Shown: positions 1-9,016, numbered from the stretch's first letter. The stretch is DNA of 64,000 nt from Roseihalotalea indica (GCF_022458895.1 NZ_JAINFL010000006.1:372001-436000), one strand, 5' to 3'. Numbers and translations: made by a program. Notes: generated from the sequence alone by a model not told the origin.

Positions 1-448
1 CTTCGTGGGTATAGCCGTCAATCACGTACAGGTTAAATACTGTGCGGTACATGGGACTTAGTTGTTGAATCAAGGCAAATATTTCTTCGTAGGAAAGGCG
101 GCTGATGATGTTGGAATCATCGGCTAAGACCTCTACCTGACTCTCAATAGGTTCATGGTTCTGATATTTCTTTGTTTTATGATAATGATTAATGGCCGTA
201 TTGATCAGAATGCGACGAAACCAGGCCGGAAACGATTTAGAGGTATCAAAGCCTTTAAGCCCCTGATATACTTTCATAAATCCATCATTCAGCACCTCAA
301 TGGCTTCGTCTTCGTTTCGGGTATAGCGTAGGCAGATGCTCATGCCATAGCCATAGAACTGCTGATACAACTGCTGCTGGCTGTCGCGTTGGTGATCAAT
401 GCACCCTTGGATCAGAGGTAAGATATTATCAGGCTGTGCTAAACTCAC
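1..448 (-). CDS. ECF-type RNA polymerase sigma factor (3' part outside window)
   Basis: The first 149 codons of a sigma-70 family ECF factor are visible; the C-terminal part runs off the window. I translated it by hand. The start of region 2 is recognisable (NEDEAIEVLNDGFMKVYQG), followed by FPAWFRRILINTAINHYH, typical of Bacteroidota ECF factors. The beginning of region 4 (QQLSPMYRTVFNLYVIDGY) comes just before the edge. The start is GTG at 446-448: an ATG overlaps it but is followed at once by TGA, and the next upstream in-frame codons reach a stop. ECF factors direct core polymerase to a small regulon and are often held by an anti-sigma factor. Any partner gene would lie outside the window, so the regulon is unknown. 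Confidence 0.9.
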   Translation of the reverse strand, partial: MSLAQPDNILPLIQGCIDHQRDSQQQLYQQFYGYGMSICLRYTRNEDEAIEVLNDGFMKVYQGLKGFDTSKSFPAWFRRILINTAINHYHKTKKYQNHEPIESQVEVLADDSNIISRLSYEEIFALIQQLSPMYRTVFNLYVIDGYTHE

Positions 449-681
449 ATTGAGCGCTTTTGATAGTCAGTACAGAGAAGGTTAATAAACGGTTGCGTGG
501 CCTTATTAAAAATACGGAAAGTAGGCGAGAATCCTGAATTCGGGTGAGGGAGATCGCCGTTACGCTGGCTTAAGCAGGGATAAAATTACGATACAAAAAA
601 TATTTACTTGCTGAACTCGCCAGGTTTGTCATTATACACCGGTGATACTTTAGAAGTGCAGTTTGATGGGGCCATAAAAAA

Positions 682-712
682 AATAACCGATCTCCATGAG
701 AAATCGGTTATT
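682..712 (-). terminator. Terminator-like hairpin
   Basis: Ten-base-pair arms AATAACCGAT/ATCGGTTATT enclose an 11-base loop. On the minus strand the hairpin is followed by a run of eight T. No minus-strand gene lies directly upstream, so what it terminates is unclear; an unannotated minus-strand transcript is possible. Confidence 0.5.
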
Positions 713-896
713 CGCGTATGAGACGTAATTCTACCTTCCTACTGTACCTATTAATCTATTTGCGTATGAGAAACTCTTTTTTTCTGCCTTGTTTATCTAT
801 TAGTAGTGGTACTGGCGCAGATGTCACCCGCAACTGAAAAAAAAATTACTTTTTTTCAGTAGATCATGTGTTTGGAAAAATTTGCGGCTTTGCTAC

Positions 897-923
897 GTTG
901 ACCTGTCTTTTTATATAACTTTG
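897..923 (+). promoter_or_regulatory. Putative Bacteroidota-type promoter of the MscS gene
   Basis: TAACTTTG at 916-923 fits the Bacteroidota -7 consensus TAnnTTTG. GTTG at 897-900 could serve as the -33 element, although the 15-base spacer is shorter than usual. The ATG lies 16 bases downstream, so the leader would be very short. Confidence 0.35.
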
Positions 924-939
924 CTCCAAATTGCTCGGT

Positions 940-1875
940 ATGGAAGAACCGGTACAAGACATGTGGGAAGAAATCAAGGAGTTGGCCCTGGTAGTTTACC
1001 AGTGGTTTACGACCGATTTTGTGTTTATCAGCAAACGGTCATACGATCTGATTGATATCATACTGTTTTTTTTCAGTATCATTTTGTTGGTCTATTTTTC
1101 CGGTAAATTTCGGAAGCTGCTTGTCAACCAGATACTATCCCGCTATAATCTGGATATTGGTATTCGTCAGTCGATTGGAACGATTGTTCGATATATCCTG
1201 CTCGTATTAGGGTTTACTATTATTATTCAATCCGCTGGTATTGACTTAAGCTCGCTAACTGTGCTGGCCGGAGCGTTAGGGGTCGGGTTAGGGTTTGGCC
1301 TGCAAAATATTGCCAACAACTTTATTTCCGGTTTGATTATTCTTTTTGAGCGGCCCATCAAGGTGGGAGACCGTATTGAAGTAGGAGATGTAACGGGAGA
1401 TGTGGTTAACATTTCGGCCCGGGCTACTACTATCATCACTAATGATAATATTTCCATCATTGTCCCTAACTCTGAGTTTATTTCATCCCGGGTTACTAAC
1501 TGGAGTCATCATGACCGCCTGGTGCGTTTCCGGTTTCCGGTAGGGGTGTCATATATGGAAGATCCGGAGGAGGTAAAAAAGCTGTTGATGGAAGTAATGG
1601 GAGAGCACCCCGGAATACTTAAAAACCCAGCTCCCGATGTCTGGTTTGATGAGTTTGGTGATAGTTCGCTGAATTTCAACCTGATGGTCTGGACCTCTCA
1701 GTATGTGCAGCGGCCCCGGGCCCTGAAAAGTCAATTATATTATTCAGTTTTTAAAAAGTTTAAAGAACACGGCATCGAAATTCCGTTCCCACAACGTGAT
1801 CTGCATATCCGAAGCGGAGAATTGCCCGTAGAACTAAAAAATCAAAATGGAATCCGTACTCATGAAACCAAATAA
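940..1875 (+). CDS. MscS-family small-conductance mechanosensitive channel
   Basis: This 311-residue inner-membrane protein has an N-terminal membrane helix, then two more including the pore-lining TM3. The sequence LTVLAGALGVGLGFGLQNI is the Gly/Ala-rich MscS TM3, followed by NFISGLIILFERPIKVGDRIEV, the start of the beta domain. The family forms heptameric pores that open under membrane tension and release solutes during hypo-osmotic shock. A TTG nine bases upstream is also in frame, but ATG at 940 is the better start. The 3' end overlaps the next gene by 14 bases, so the two may be co-transcribed. The length matches short MscS members. Confidence 0.93.
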   Translation: MEEPVQDMWEEIKELALVVYQWFTTDFVFISKRSYDLIDIILFFFSIILLVYFSGKFRKLLVNQILSRYNLDIGIRQSIGTIVRYILLVLGFTIIIQSAGIDLSSLTVLAGALGVGLGFGLQNIANNFISGLIILFERPIKVGDRIEVGDVTGDVVNISARATTIITNDNISIIVPNSEFISSRVTNWSHHDRLVRFRFPVGVSYMEDPEEVKKLLMEVMGEHPGILKNPAPDVWFDEFGDSSLNFNLMVWTSQYVQRPRALKSQLYYSVFKKFKEHGIEIPFPQRDLHIRSGELPVELKNQNGIRTHETK

Positions 1876-3754
1876 GTATTTTGTTTTTGACTTCGACAGC
1901 ACTTTTACCAAAGTAGAAGCGTTGGATGTTCTGTGTGATATTGCCTTGAAAGGAGACCCCAGACGAGATGTTGTGCTAGCAGAAGTTAAGGATATTACGA
2001 ATACCTGCATGGAAGGCAGAATATCCTTCCGAGAGTCCCTGGAGAAAAGACTGGCATTACTGCCCGCGCACAAAAACCACTTGCCAGAACTGATCGAAGA
2101 ACTACGCAATAGTGTCTCTATCTCTTTTCAACGAAATCAGGAGTTTTTTAAAACCTTTTCGGACCAGATTTACGTAATATCCAACGGTTTTAAAGCCTTC
2201 ATCCTGCCTGTCACCCGGGAGTATGATATTCCTGACGATCACGTGTTTGCCAATGATTTTACATTTGACGATGAAGGAAATATCATCGGGTTTGACTCCA
2301 ATAACCTGCTTTCTACCGACGAAGGGAAGGTAGCCATTATTCGAGACCTTGATCTAAACGGCGATGTGTACGTTATTGGGGATGGATATAATGACTATAA
2401 AATCAAAGCAGCCGGGTTGGCAAATAAATTTTACGCGTTTACTGAAAATATTGAACGAGGGTCAGTAATCGAGAAAGCGGATCATATCACTCCCTCATTA
2501 GACGAATTTCTGTATCTCAATAAAATGAACACTGCTATTTCTTATCCTAAAAATCGAATCAAAGTACTTCTTTTAGAAAGTATTCACCCCGATGCAGAAG
2601 CCCGACTTAAAGCGGAGGGCTACCAGGTAGAAACTCATTCCGCCGCCATGGATGAGGACGAACTGGCTGAGAAGATCAAAGGCGTTTCAATTCTGGGTAT
2701 CCGTTCTAAGACGCATGTTACCGAGAAGGTGCTCGAGAATGCCAATCGCTTGCTAGCGATTGGCGCTTTCTGCATTGGTACTAACCAGATTGACCTGAAA
2801 GCTTGCCTCAAAAAAGGAATTGCCGTCTTTAATGCTCCCTACAGTAATACCCGCTCAGTGGTAGAGCTGGCTATTGGCGAGATTATAATGCTGATGCGCG
2901 GTATCACCGATAAATCCATGGGAATGCACCAGGGGCAGTGGGGTAAGTCAGCCAAGAATAGTAACGAAATCCGTGGTAAGAAACTAGGCATTGTCGGTTA
3001 CGGTAATATTGGTTCTCAGCTTTCCGTACTGGCCGAAAATATGGGGATGGATGTTTATTACTATGATGTAGTGGAAAGACTGGCCCTGGGTAACGCTACC
3101 AAGTGCAATTCAATGGAAGAGCTTCTGTCTGTTGCTGATGTAGTTACTCTGCACGTAGACGGACGGGAAGAAAATCAGCGGTTCTTTGGGGCAGATGATT
3201 TTGCCAACATGAAAGAAGGGGCTATCTTCTTAAACCTAAGCCGTGGCTTTGTAGTAGATGTAGCGGCTCTGCGCGAGTTAATACTGAATGGCCGCATTCG
3301 GGGAGCCGCCGTAGATGTGTTCCCAACGGAGCCAAAGAGCAATCAGGAAGAGTTTGTGTCAGAGTTACGCGATCTGCCCAATGTTATTTTAACGCCCCAC
3401 ATTGGCGGTAGTACGGAAGAAGCGCAGGAAAACATTGCGGATTTTGTGCCGGGTAAGCTGATGGAATACATCAATACCGGAAGCACCTTTAATAGTGTGA
3501 ATTTCCCGGTGGTGCAGTTGCCTCTGTTAAAAAATGCGCACCGGCTCATGCATATTCATCATAATAAACCAGGTGTACTGGCTAACATTAGCCAAGTACT
3601 GGTAAAACATCATATTAATGTGGTAGGTCAGTATCTCAAAACCAATGAAGATATTGGCTACGTGATTATTGATATTGACAAAAAGTATGATGATGATGTA
3701 ATCACTGAGCTGAAAGCCATTGAGAATACGATCCGTTTCCGCGTACTCTACTGA
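1862..3754 (+). CDS. serA: Fused phosphoserine phosphatase-like / D-3-phosphoglycerate dehydrogenase
   Basis: Two enzymes of serine biosynthesis are joined in one ~630-residue chain. Residues ~1-215 form a HAD phosphatase like SerB: DFDST holds the nucleophile, ISNG is motif II, and VIGDGYND is the Mg-binding motif. Residues ~230-550 form the NAD-dependent dehydrogenase: IVGYGNIGSQ binds the nucleotide, the catalytic Arg is in NLSRGFVVD, and the catalytic His is in LTPHIGGSTEEAQENIA. The C-terminal ~75 residues are an ACT domain (MHIHHNKPGVLANISQV), which in this family gives feedback control by serine. ATG at 1862 is chosen; ATG at 1847 is in frame and equally possible. Phosphatase activity is inferred from the motifs. 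This fusion is common among Cytophagales as far as I know. Confidence 0.92.
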   Translation: MKPNKYFVFDFDSTFTKVEALDVLCDIALKGDPRRDVVLAEVKDITNTCMEGRISFRESLEKRLALLPAHKNHLPELIEELRNSVSISFQRNQEFFKTFSDQIYVISNGFKAFILPVTREYDIPDDHVFANDFTFDDEGNIIGFDSNNLLSTDEGKVAIIRDLDLNGDVYVIGDGYNDYKIKAAGLANKFYAFTENIERGSVIEKADHITPSLDEFLYLNKMNTAISYPKNRIKVLLLESIHPDAEARLKAEGYQVETHSAAMDEDELAEKIKGVSILGIRSKTHVTEKVLENANRLLAIGAFCIGTNQIDLKACLKKGIAVFNAPYSNTRSVVELAIGEIIMLMRGITDKSMGMHQGQWGKSAKNSNEIRGKKLGIVGYGNIGSQLSVLAENMGMDVYYYDVVERLALGNATKCNSMEELLSVADVVTLHVDGREENQRFFGADDFANMKEGAIFLNLSRGFVVDVAALRELILNGRIRGAAVDVFPTEPKSNQEEFVSELRDLPNVILTPHIGGSTEEAQENIADFVPGKLMEYINTGSTFNSVNFPVVQLPLLKNAHRLMHIHHNKPGVLANISQVLVKHHINVVGQYLKTNEDIGYVIIDIDKKYDDDVITELKAIENTIRFRVLY

Positions 3755-3762
3755 TACTAAAA

Positions 3763-3801
3763 AATGCACAATGTGCAGCTAATAACTACACATTGTGCAT
3801 T
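3763..3801. terminator. Bidirectional terminator between convergent genes
   Basis: Perfect 13-bp arms, AATGCACAATGTG at 3763-3775 and its complement at 3789-3801, lie between the convergent ends of serA and the small gene at 3824-4069. On the minus strand the stem runs into TTTTAG, so it best serves the minus-strand gene. Confidence 0.65.
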
Positions 3802-3823
3802 ACCTATTACTTTCTGTTTTGGT

Positions 3824-4069
3824 TTATCGCATCCCTTTGAAAAGCCGGAATCCGCCTCCATTGCTACGGAGCGAATATCCCCCTTCATGATGCGTAGTGG
3901 TTGAGAGCGTCTGATTTCCCGGTACCCGAGTATCTTCCATGCTCAGACCATGATCGGCAATATTAAAATTCTTCAGGTTTACATACGTGCCCTCATCATC
4001 GGTCACGGCATCGTGCTGATGCTTTTCCCAAAGCTTACGATAGATTTCTTGTTTTTCTGCGTCGTTCAT
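3824..4069 (-). CDS. Small hypothetical protein (81 aa)
   Basis: I do not recognise this family. The product is hydrophilic, with a short charged helix at the N-terminus (NDAEKQEIYRKLWEKHQ) and a Gly/Ser/Arg-rich C-terminus ending RLFKGMR. There is no signal peptide or membrane segment, so it is probably cytoplasmic. ATG at 4069 is chosen over an in-frame codon eight residues upstream, because the stretch ahead of it looks like AT-rich leader. A strong hairpin directly downstream supports a real transcript end. It stands alone, between serA (convergent) and the 3-hydroxyacyl-CoA dehydrogenase gene on the same strand. Confidence 0.6.
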   Translation of the reverse strand: MNDAEKQEIYRKLWEKHQHDAVTDDEGTYVNLKNFNIADHGLSMEDTRVPGNQTLSTTTHHEGGYSLRSNGGGFRLFKGMR

Positions 4070-4101
4070 AATTAAAAAATGGTTAGGGTTCAAAAAACAA
4101 C

Positions 4102-4154
4102 GAGTGAATGAGGCGATCTTTAAATAGATTACTTACTCATTCTCTCATTCTTTA
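4102..4154. repeat. GAATGA low-complexity inverted element
   Basis: GAGTGAATGAG at the left and TCATTCTCTCATTC at the right are imperfect complements around a short spacer. The right part runs into the last codons of the 3-hydroxyacyl-CoA dehydrogenase gene. Similar elements recur through the window. Confidence 0.5.
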
Positions 4155-5046
4155 CTTGTAAAAAATCAGGTTGAGAAAACTCGGGCTGGGGGTATTGATA
4201 GAATCCTTGTCCGGTTTTCACACCCAAATGTCCTTTATCAATAAAGTGTTCCTTAAAATAGTTGGCGGTTTGCTGTTGTACTGGGTCCTGGTTATGCTGT
4301 GCCCAAAATTCTACTACTTTATAAATAGTATCTAACCCAATGTAGTCCATAATACCAAAGGGGCCGTTGGGCGTGTGCATGATGCCCATCCAGGCTCGAT
4401 CCACATCCTGAAAAGAAGTCACCTCATCAACCACGAGTTGATTTGCCGCGCTCAGCAGAGAAACCAGCAGCGTATTAAATACATAGCCACTATGTTCTTT
4501 GCTCAGCACGATGGGAATCTGGCCTATAGAGCGAGCGAAAGTCTCGGTCGTATTAATCGTTTCCTGAGAAGTGCCCGAATGGGGCATGATATCAACCACA
4601 TTGGAAGTCCAGACATCGGGGTGGAAATGAAGAGCGATCAGCCGGTCGGGGCGGCCGCTGGCATTGGCGAACATGGAAGGTAATAGGGTAGAGGTGTTCG
4701 TCGTAAAAATAGTGTGCGCTGGCACATGCTGGTGCAATTCAGCAAAGATCTGGCCTTTAAGTTCAGGATCTTCCGGTACTGATTCGCACACAATGTCAAT
4801 CTCTGAGGCCTTATCGAGCAGATCAGTAGTAAAGCGCAACCGTGCCTCTACTGTTGTGTAAGGCTCAGTGTAACGATATCCTTCTAATTTACTTAGCAGC
4901 TTACGAATGCGCTTCTGACCAGCTTCCAGAGCATCCTCAGACTTGTCGTGAATGGTAACCTCAAAGCCGTGCATGGCCGATTGTAAGCCAATTTGCAGCC
5001 CCATAGTCCCGGCACCGACGATTAATACGTTCCGAATATCAGCCAT
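4129..5046 (-). CDS. 3-hydroxyacyl-CoA dehydrogenase, NAD-dependent
   Basis: This 305-residue enzyme oxidises 3-hydroxyacyl-CoA to 3-oxoacyl-CoA, either in beta-oxidation or in 3-hydroxybutyryl-CoA metabolism. The N-terminal Rossmann fold starts NVLIVGAGTMGLQIGLQ (GxGxxG). Catalytic features follow: ESVPEDPELKG, TNTSTLLPS and the His of ALHFHP. The C-terminal helical domain contains GPFGIMDYIGLDT. ATG at 5046 begins MADIRNVLIVGAG, which fits the family; 27 in-frame codons further upstream are not family-like. The final residues are encoded within a GAATGA low-complexity element. No other beta-oxidation genes are adjacent. Confidence 0.9.
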   Translation of the reverse strand: MADIRNVLIVGAGTMGLQIGLQSAMHGFEVTIHDKSEDALEAGQKRIRKLLSKLEGYRYTEPYTTVEARLRFTTDLLDKASEIDIVCESVPEDPELKGQIFAELHQHVPAHTIFTTNTSTLLPSMFANASGRPDRLIALHFHPDVWTSNVVDIMPHSGTSQETINTTETFARSIGQIPIVLSKEHSGYVFNTLLVSLLSAANQLVVDEVTSFQDVDRAWMGIMHTPNGPFGIMDYIGLDTIYKVVEFWAQHNQDPVQQQTANYFKEHFIDKGHLGVKTGQGFYQYPQPEFSQPDFLQVKNERMSK

Positions 5047-5222
5047 AAGATAGATGTTTTTCTTATAACCTAAACTTTCGATTTCCCGGAATGTTTGGTA
5101 AGCAATAAGCGGCTGGCAGGCAGCCAACGGCAGGAAAGAGGTAATAGTACGAACAGAATTTGTGGATCGCTATCTACAGCATACCACATCCCGCTAACCT
5201 CTTGTCATTCCCGTTTTACCAA

Positions 5223-6536
5223 TCATGCCGTTTCTTTCTTCTTTTGCTCCTGTTCCTGGTTGGCTTCCGGTTCGTCAGTGTCAATGCGGTCAATCTCTTT
5301 GTCCACTGCTTCCCAATAGTTGGAGGTGAAGTTGTCGTAGGCCGTAATTTTGGTGCCGCTGAGCACCAGGGCCAGGGTCATGGCTATGCTGGTGATAATG
5401 ATGATAAACAGAAGTACCCCAGAGTTAAATGTTTGCGATTCCATCTCGGTTGGAATAGCAAAAAACAGTAGAATGGTGATTAACCCACGCGGAGCAATGA
5501 ATAACTGAGGAACAATATCTTGACGCAGCGTAAGTTTTAGCAGGATAAACCGCAGGCCGAAAATGATCAGCAGCAGCGTGCCACTCACGATGGCTACTTT
5601 CGGGTTGAAGAGGGTAGCCAGAACAATGGTCATCCCGAAGATCACAAAGAAGAACGTGCGCACTACAAAGGCCGTCTCCATGGTAATCAGCCGAAAGTTA
5701 TTCAGGATGCTGCTTACTGAGCGGGGATTGACCCATTTGCGCAGTCTTCCGAAGAAAAACACCTTATAATTGTTCAGCACCAACCCGAAGATCAGAATAA
5801 TGATGAGTGACGACAGGTGGAATAGCTTACCAATAGAGTATAACAGCAATAGCACCGCAATCAGCAGAAATAGCTTGATGCGGGTGTCTAACTTTTGAAA
5901 CAGCAATACCAGCCCGTAGCTGATAACGACTGAAAGCCCAATGGTAATGGTAATATTGCTGAATACATCCCAGACTATGGCTGGCGTAGACTCAGTGTCG
6001 GCATTACCAATGAGGAAGTAGAAGAACATGATCCCCAGAATATCAGAGAAGGTGGCTTCATACACCATAAACTCCCGGGTGTGCTCATCTTTCATTCCAC
6101 CCACGCTAGGTAACACGATGGCGCTACTGATGATAGACAGCGGAACCGCATACACCAGCGAGATAAAAAAGGACTCACCGTAGGCATATTGGATTACATA
6201 CGCTCCGGCAATAGCAGTACATACCAGAGCCACCAGGGCCACCACCAATGATTTCCAGATAATAGGCCACTTTTCCGGGCTTAATGTCAGATCCAGGGCG
6301 GCTTCCAGCACAATCATGGTTAATCCCACAATACCCAGCACCTCCAGCACGGTAATCAGATAATCACCCGTAGGGATACCCAGGGCTTCCGCTACGTACT
6401 TCAAACCAATACCCAGAATAATTAGCAGTAATACACTGGGAATATTGGTTTTTTTAGAGACGACATTAAAAAGATATGAAAAAATAATGATCAACGAGGT
6501 AGCAATCACCGCTACATACGCATTGAACTCCGTCAT
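5223..6536 (-). CDS. Cation:proton antiporter (CPA1/NhaP type)
   Basis: A 437-residue polytopic membrane protein with about 11-13 hydrophobic helices. It has family features such as IPSVLLLIILGIGLKYV near the N-terminus, MIVLEAALDLTL, and the segment SIISSAIVLPS followed by YEATFSDILGIM, where conserved acidic residues of CPA transporters lie. The C-terminus is hydrophilic and highly charged (EPEANQEQEQKKKETA), probably cytoplasmic. These proteins exchange Na+ or K+ for protons and serve pH and salt homeostasis. The ion specificity cannot be read from the sequence. It is a single gene with AT-rich, GAATGA-type sequence upstream. Confidence 0.88.
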   Translation of the reverse strand: MTEFNAYVAVIATSLIIIFSYLFNVVSKKTNIPSVLLLIILGIGLKYVAEALGIPTGDYLITVLEVLGIVGLTMIVLEAALDLTLSPEKWPIIWKSLVVALVALVCTAIAGAYVIQYAYGESFFISLVYAVPLSIISSAIVLPSVGGMKDEHTREFMVYEATFSDILGIMFFYFLIGNADTESTPAIVWDVFSNITITIGLSVVISYGLVLLFQKLDTRIKLFLLIAVLLLLYSIGKLFHLSSLIIILIFGLVLNNYKVFFFGRLRKWVNPRSVSSILNNFRLITMETAFVVRTFFFVIFGMTIVLATLFNPKVAIVSGTLLLIIFGLRFILLKLTLRQDIVPQLFIAPRGLITILLFFAIPTEMESQTFNSGVLLFIIIITSIAMTLALVLSGTKITAYDNFTSNYWEAVDKEIDRIDTDEPEANQEQEQKKKETA

Positions 6537-6579
6537 GCAGATAACTTATCGTAAATAATAACTGCAAAACGTAAGAATC

Positions 6580-6660
6580 CCCAAGAAGGTTATTGAACGA
6601 ATGAGTGAAGGATAGAATAAATGAATGAGTGAATGTTTGAAAGAATGAAGGAATTGAAAG
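6580..6660. repeat. GAATGA low-complexity stretch
   Basis: This gap between the antiporter start and the next minus-strand gene is filled with irregular GAATGA, GAGTGAA and GAAGGA units. The composition is unlike the flanking genes and no ORF is present. Confidence 0.5.
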
Positions 6661-6736
6661 GTAGATGGAGAGAAGGTAAAAATAATTATTGTAAAACTAC
6701 TGATGGAATGTTTGATATACAGCGAAGTGCCAGCCT

Positions 6737-7378
6737 CTATCCCTTTACAACAATCCCTAAAGCTTCTTGTAGTTGAGGATCATCTTTGAGAGCAAGTTTA
6801 GCAATGTACTTCAGTTCTCGTACCCATTCAATAAGTTCTTGCAACCCTTTATCCCGTTGTTCGGTAGCACGTTGCGCATTGGCTTTGTGCTGTAATCGCT
6901 CCTGCTTAAAAGAGATTAATGCGTGAAGCTCAAGCAGGGCTTGTGACCACACCTCGGGCTTTATTCCAAACTTTTGCTCCAGCGGCGCACCGTAGGCAGG
7001 TACTTTCGTATAAAAGAAGCGAGCCTGGTCTATCCATTCCTGCTGTCGGGTGGGGGTAGAGCGGTCTAGCTGAAGCTTACGAAGCACATTGGGTTCATTG
7101 CGGAATGCCATACGTGCCAGAGCGGCATAGTCCTGATAGGTACGTTGGGCATATTGCAAGTCAGTTTTCCACTGCTGGTTAACATCATACTGGTTCTCAT
7201 GCTGCTCGTCCATAAGTCTCTGGTACTCTCGGGCAGTGTTCAGCCGGGTTTGTCCTTCTTTTATTCGCTTGAGGGGAAATCCATAAGCCGCAAAATGCTT
7301 CTGCATTTCATCATTGCGTAAAATATTTTGGATGATGGTATCAGCTTCCGAAAATTGCTTTGCAATATTAGTACCCAT
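6737..7378 (-). CDS. Hypothetical helical protein (213 aa)
   Basis: I cannot assign a function. The protein is hydrophilic and almost wholly alpha-helical by eye, rich in Gln, Arg, Glu and Ala, with no signal peptide or membrane segment. It starts MGTNIAKQFSEADTIIQNIL, and the C-terminal half contains repeated charged helices (LIEWVRELKYIAKLALKDDPQLQEAL). The start at 7378 is chosen over an in-frame codon 15 residues upstream, whose extra residues look like translated leader. A structural or helical-bundle protein is likely. It is a single-gene unit. Confidence 0.6.
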   Translation of the reverse strand: MGTNIAKQFSEADTIIQNILRNDEMQKHFAAYGFPLKRIKEGQTRLNTAREYQRLMDEQHENQYDVNQQWKTDLQYAQRTYQDYAALARMAFRNEPNVLRKLQLDRSTPTRQQEWIDQARFFYTKVPAYGAPLEQKFGIKPEVWSQALLELHALISFKQERLQHKANAQRATEQRDKGLQELIEWVRELKYIAKLALKDDPQLQEALGIVVKG

Positions 7379-8002
7379 ACAAGTGATTAATAGAATGTTG
7401 AAAAATTGCTTATAGTAAAGCAAGCTAAAAATAGACCAGCACAGGTCTTTTGCCCATACGCTTAAATAGGGAAACCTACGAGTGTACCATTTGCCAACAT
7501 TATGAAGGTTTCAGTGGGCAGAGACTTGCTTCGATAATTTTTATTGCCATTTCTTGAGGCAGATGAGCAGATTATTACCCGGATAACAGAACAGACTACC
7601 AGAGAAGCGAAAAAATTACATGGGTTGGCGTATTGAAGGCTCACCAAAAGCAAGCGAGAGCGCTGGATTGCGGTTTTTCCAGTCGGAAATACCCATCGAG
7701 GGCATCGGGTTGTAGTACATAAGCTCAAAACCCGCTATCCGGTGCTCTCGATAGTAGTTATTGGGGATCAAACCTCCAGTTTTGTTCTCTCGATGGCTAT
7801 ATTCTGAAGTTCAATCTGCAATCTTGCGCCTTTGATGACTGATGAGAACGTAAAAAAACGAACACTCTTTATATATCAGGCCTTAGCAACGATATAAAGC
7901 ATGGTGAAACGGAAATTTGAAAAAAAGCCCCCAATATTCTAACCAAATGTTCGTCAATCACTTTATAGTATGTAATCATTTTTTTATCAAAATTTAGATA
8001 CA
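7379..8002. other. Intergenic region, no gene seen
   Basis: This stretch of more than 600 bases between divergent genes has only a short minus-strand ORF (7462-7728) with unprotein-like composition. Two CTCTCGAT copies (7745-7752 and 7785-7792) are present, with no further structure I can support. The last ~100 bases are AT-rich and should hold the promoter of the aldo/keto reductase gene. Confidence 0.5.
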
Positions 8003-8848
8003 ATGGTAACTGAAGATATAAAACGAACCTATAAAATTGGAGATCTGGAAGTAAACCGTCTGGGTTATGGTGGTATGCAACTTACCGGAAAAGGCGTTTG
8101 GAAAGAAGTAGACGACCGAGAGAATGCCATCAAGGTATTGCAAAAGGCCGTTGAGCTAGGTGTTAACTTCATTGATACGGCCGATTCGTACGGTCCGCTG
8201 ACCAACGAAAGGCTCATTGCCGATGCCTTACACCCTTACCCGAAAGATCTGAAAATTGCTACCAAATCAGGGTTGGAACGTCCCGGACCGGATCAGTGGA
8301 CCCCCAACGGAAAACCCGAGCACATTCGGGAAGGGATTGAGGGTAGCCTGAAGCGGTTGAAGCTGGAGCAGATTGACTTATGGCAATTGCACCGCATTGA
8401 CCCGGAGGTGCCAGTAGAAGAAACGCTGCAACCCGTAATTGAAGCAGTGGAAGCCGGTAAAATTAAGTACGTGGGCCTATCGGAGGTAAGTGTTGAACAG
8501 ATTAAGCAGGTAGAAGAGATTTTGCCTATCGTGTCGGTACAGAACCTGTATAACTTGGGCGAACGTAAGTGGGAGGATGTAGTAGATTATACCGCATCTA
8601 AAGGATATGCATTTATCCCCTGGTTCCCATTAGCCTCTGGTCCGGATTCTATGGCCGAGAAAATTAAGTCAGTAGCTGAAAAGCATAATGCCACTACAGC
8701 TCAGATTGCCCTGGCCTGGTTACTGAAGCGATCTGAAAACATTCTGTTGATTCCCGGTACGAAGTCACTGACTCACCTGGAAGAAAACCTGAAGGCTGCC
8801 GATATCGAACTGACTGATGAAGAGTTCGAATTGCTGTCTAAAGAGTAA
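8003..8848 (+). CDS. Aldo/keto reductase
   Basis: A 281-residue NADPH-dependent oxidoreductase with the (beta/alpha)8 fold. The catalytic tetrad is visible: Asp58 and Tyr63 in NFIDTADSYGP, Lys in KIATKSGLE, and His in DLWQLHRID. The C-terminal motif for the cofactor 2'-phosphate region is near LLIPGTKSLTHLEENLKA. Such enzymes reduce aldehydes and ketones; the physiological substrate is not predictable. The gene stands alone and is followed by a strong intrinsic terminator. Confidence 0.92.
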   Translation: MVTEDIKRTYKIGDLEVNRLGYGGMQLTGKGVWKEVDDRENAIKVLQKAVELGVNFIDTADSYGPLTNERLIADALHPYPKDLKIATKSGLERPGPDQWTPNGKPEHIREGIEGSLKRLKLEQIDLWQLHRIDPEVPVEETLQPVIEAVEAGKIKYVGLSEVSVEQIKQVEEILPIVSVQNLYNLGERKWEDVVDYTASKGYAFIPWFPLASGPDSMAEKIKSVAEKHNATTAQIALAWLLKRSENILLIPGTKSLTHLEENLKAADIELTDEEFELLSKE

Positions 8849-8879
8849 GATTGACGAATAACAGTTTCATCTCAAAAGC

Positions 8880-8919
8880 AGCCCGACTGGGAAAATATTT
8901 CCGGGTCGGGCTTTTTTTA
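8880..8919 (+). terminator. Intrinsic terminator of the aldo/keto reductase gene
   Basis: The stem AGCCCGAC/GTCGGGCT extends inward with two mismatches (to TGGGAAA/TTTCCGG) and is followed directly by a run of seven T. It begins 31 bases after the stop codon. Confidence 0.9.
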
Positions 8920-8966
8920 TTTTATGGATGATATTCCTGCACTTATCTATTCTATCTAAACGAGAA

Positions 8967-9016
8967 GCCCCCAGTCCATCATTCAAGCATTCCATCCTTC
9001 ATTCACTCAACTCACT
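8967..9016. repeat. ATTCACTC/CATTC low-complexity stretch
   Basis: Irregular CATTC and CACTC units, the complement of the GAATGA elements, fill the gap and reach into the 3' end of the GH5 gene. Confidence 0.4.

Larger units (their letters stand above)
449..939. other. Intergenic region with two hairpins and a repeated 10-mer
   Basis: This 490-base gap separates the divergent sigma factor and MscS genes and holds no supportable ORF. It contains a terminator-like hairpin at 682-712, an AT-rich inverted repeat at 833-860 (11-bp arms ACTGAAAAAAA), two copies of GCGTATGAGA at 714-723 and 762-771, and a putative promoter for the channel gene near 897-923. Confidence 0.6.

Noticed and set aside
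7462..7728. Minus-strand ORF (88 codons) in the 7.4-8.0 kb gap
   Set aside because: Cys/Ser/Arg-rich random-looking product, no ribosome site and no motif. The gap is better left unannotated.
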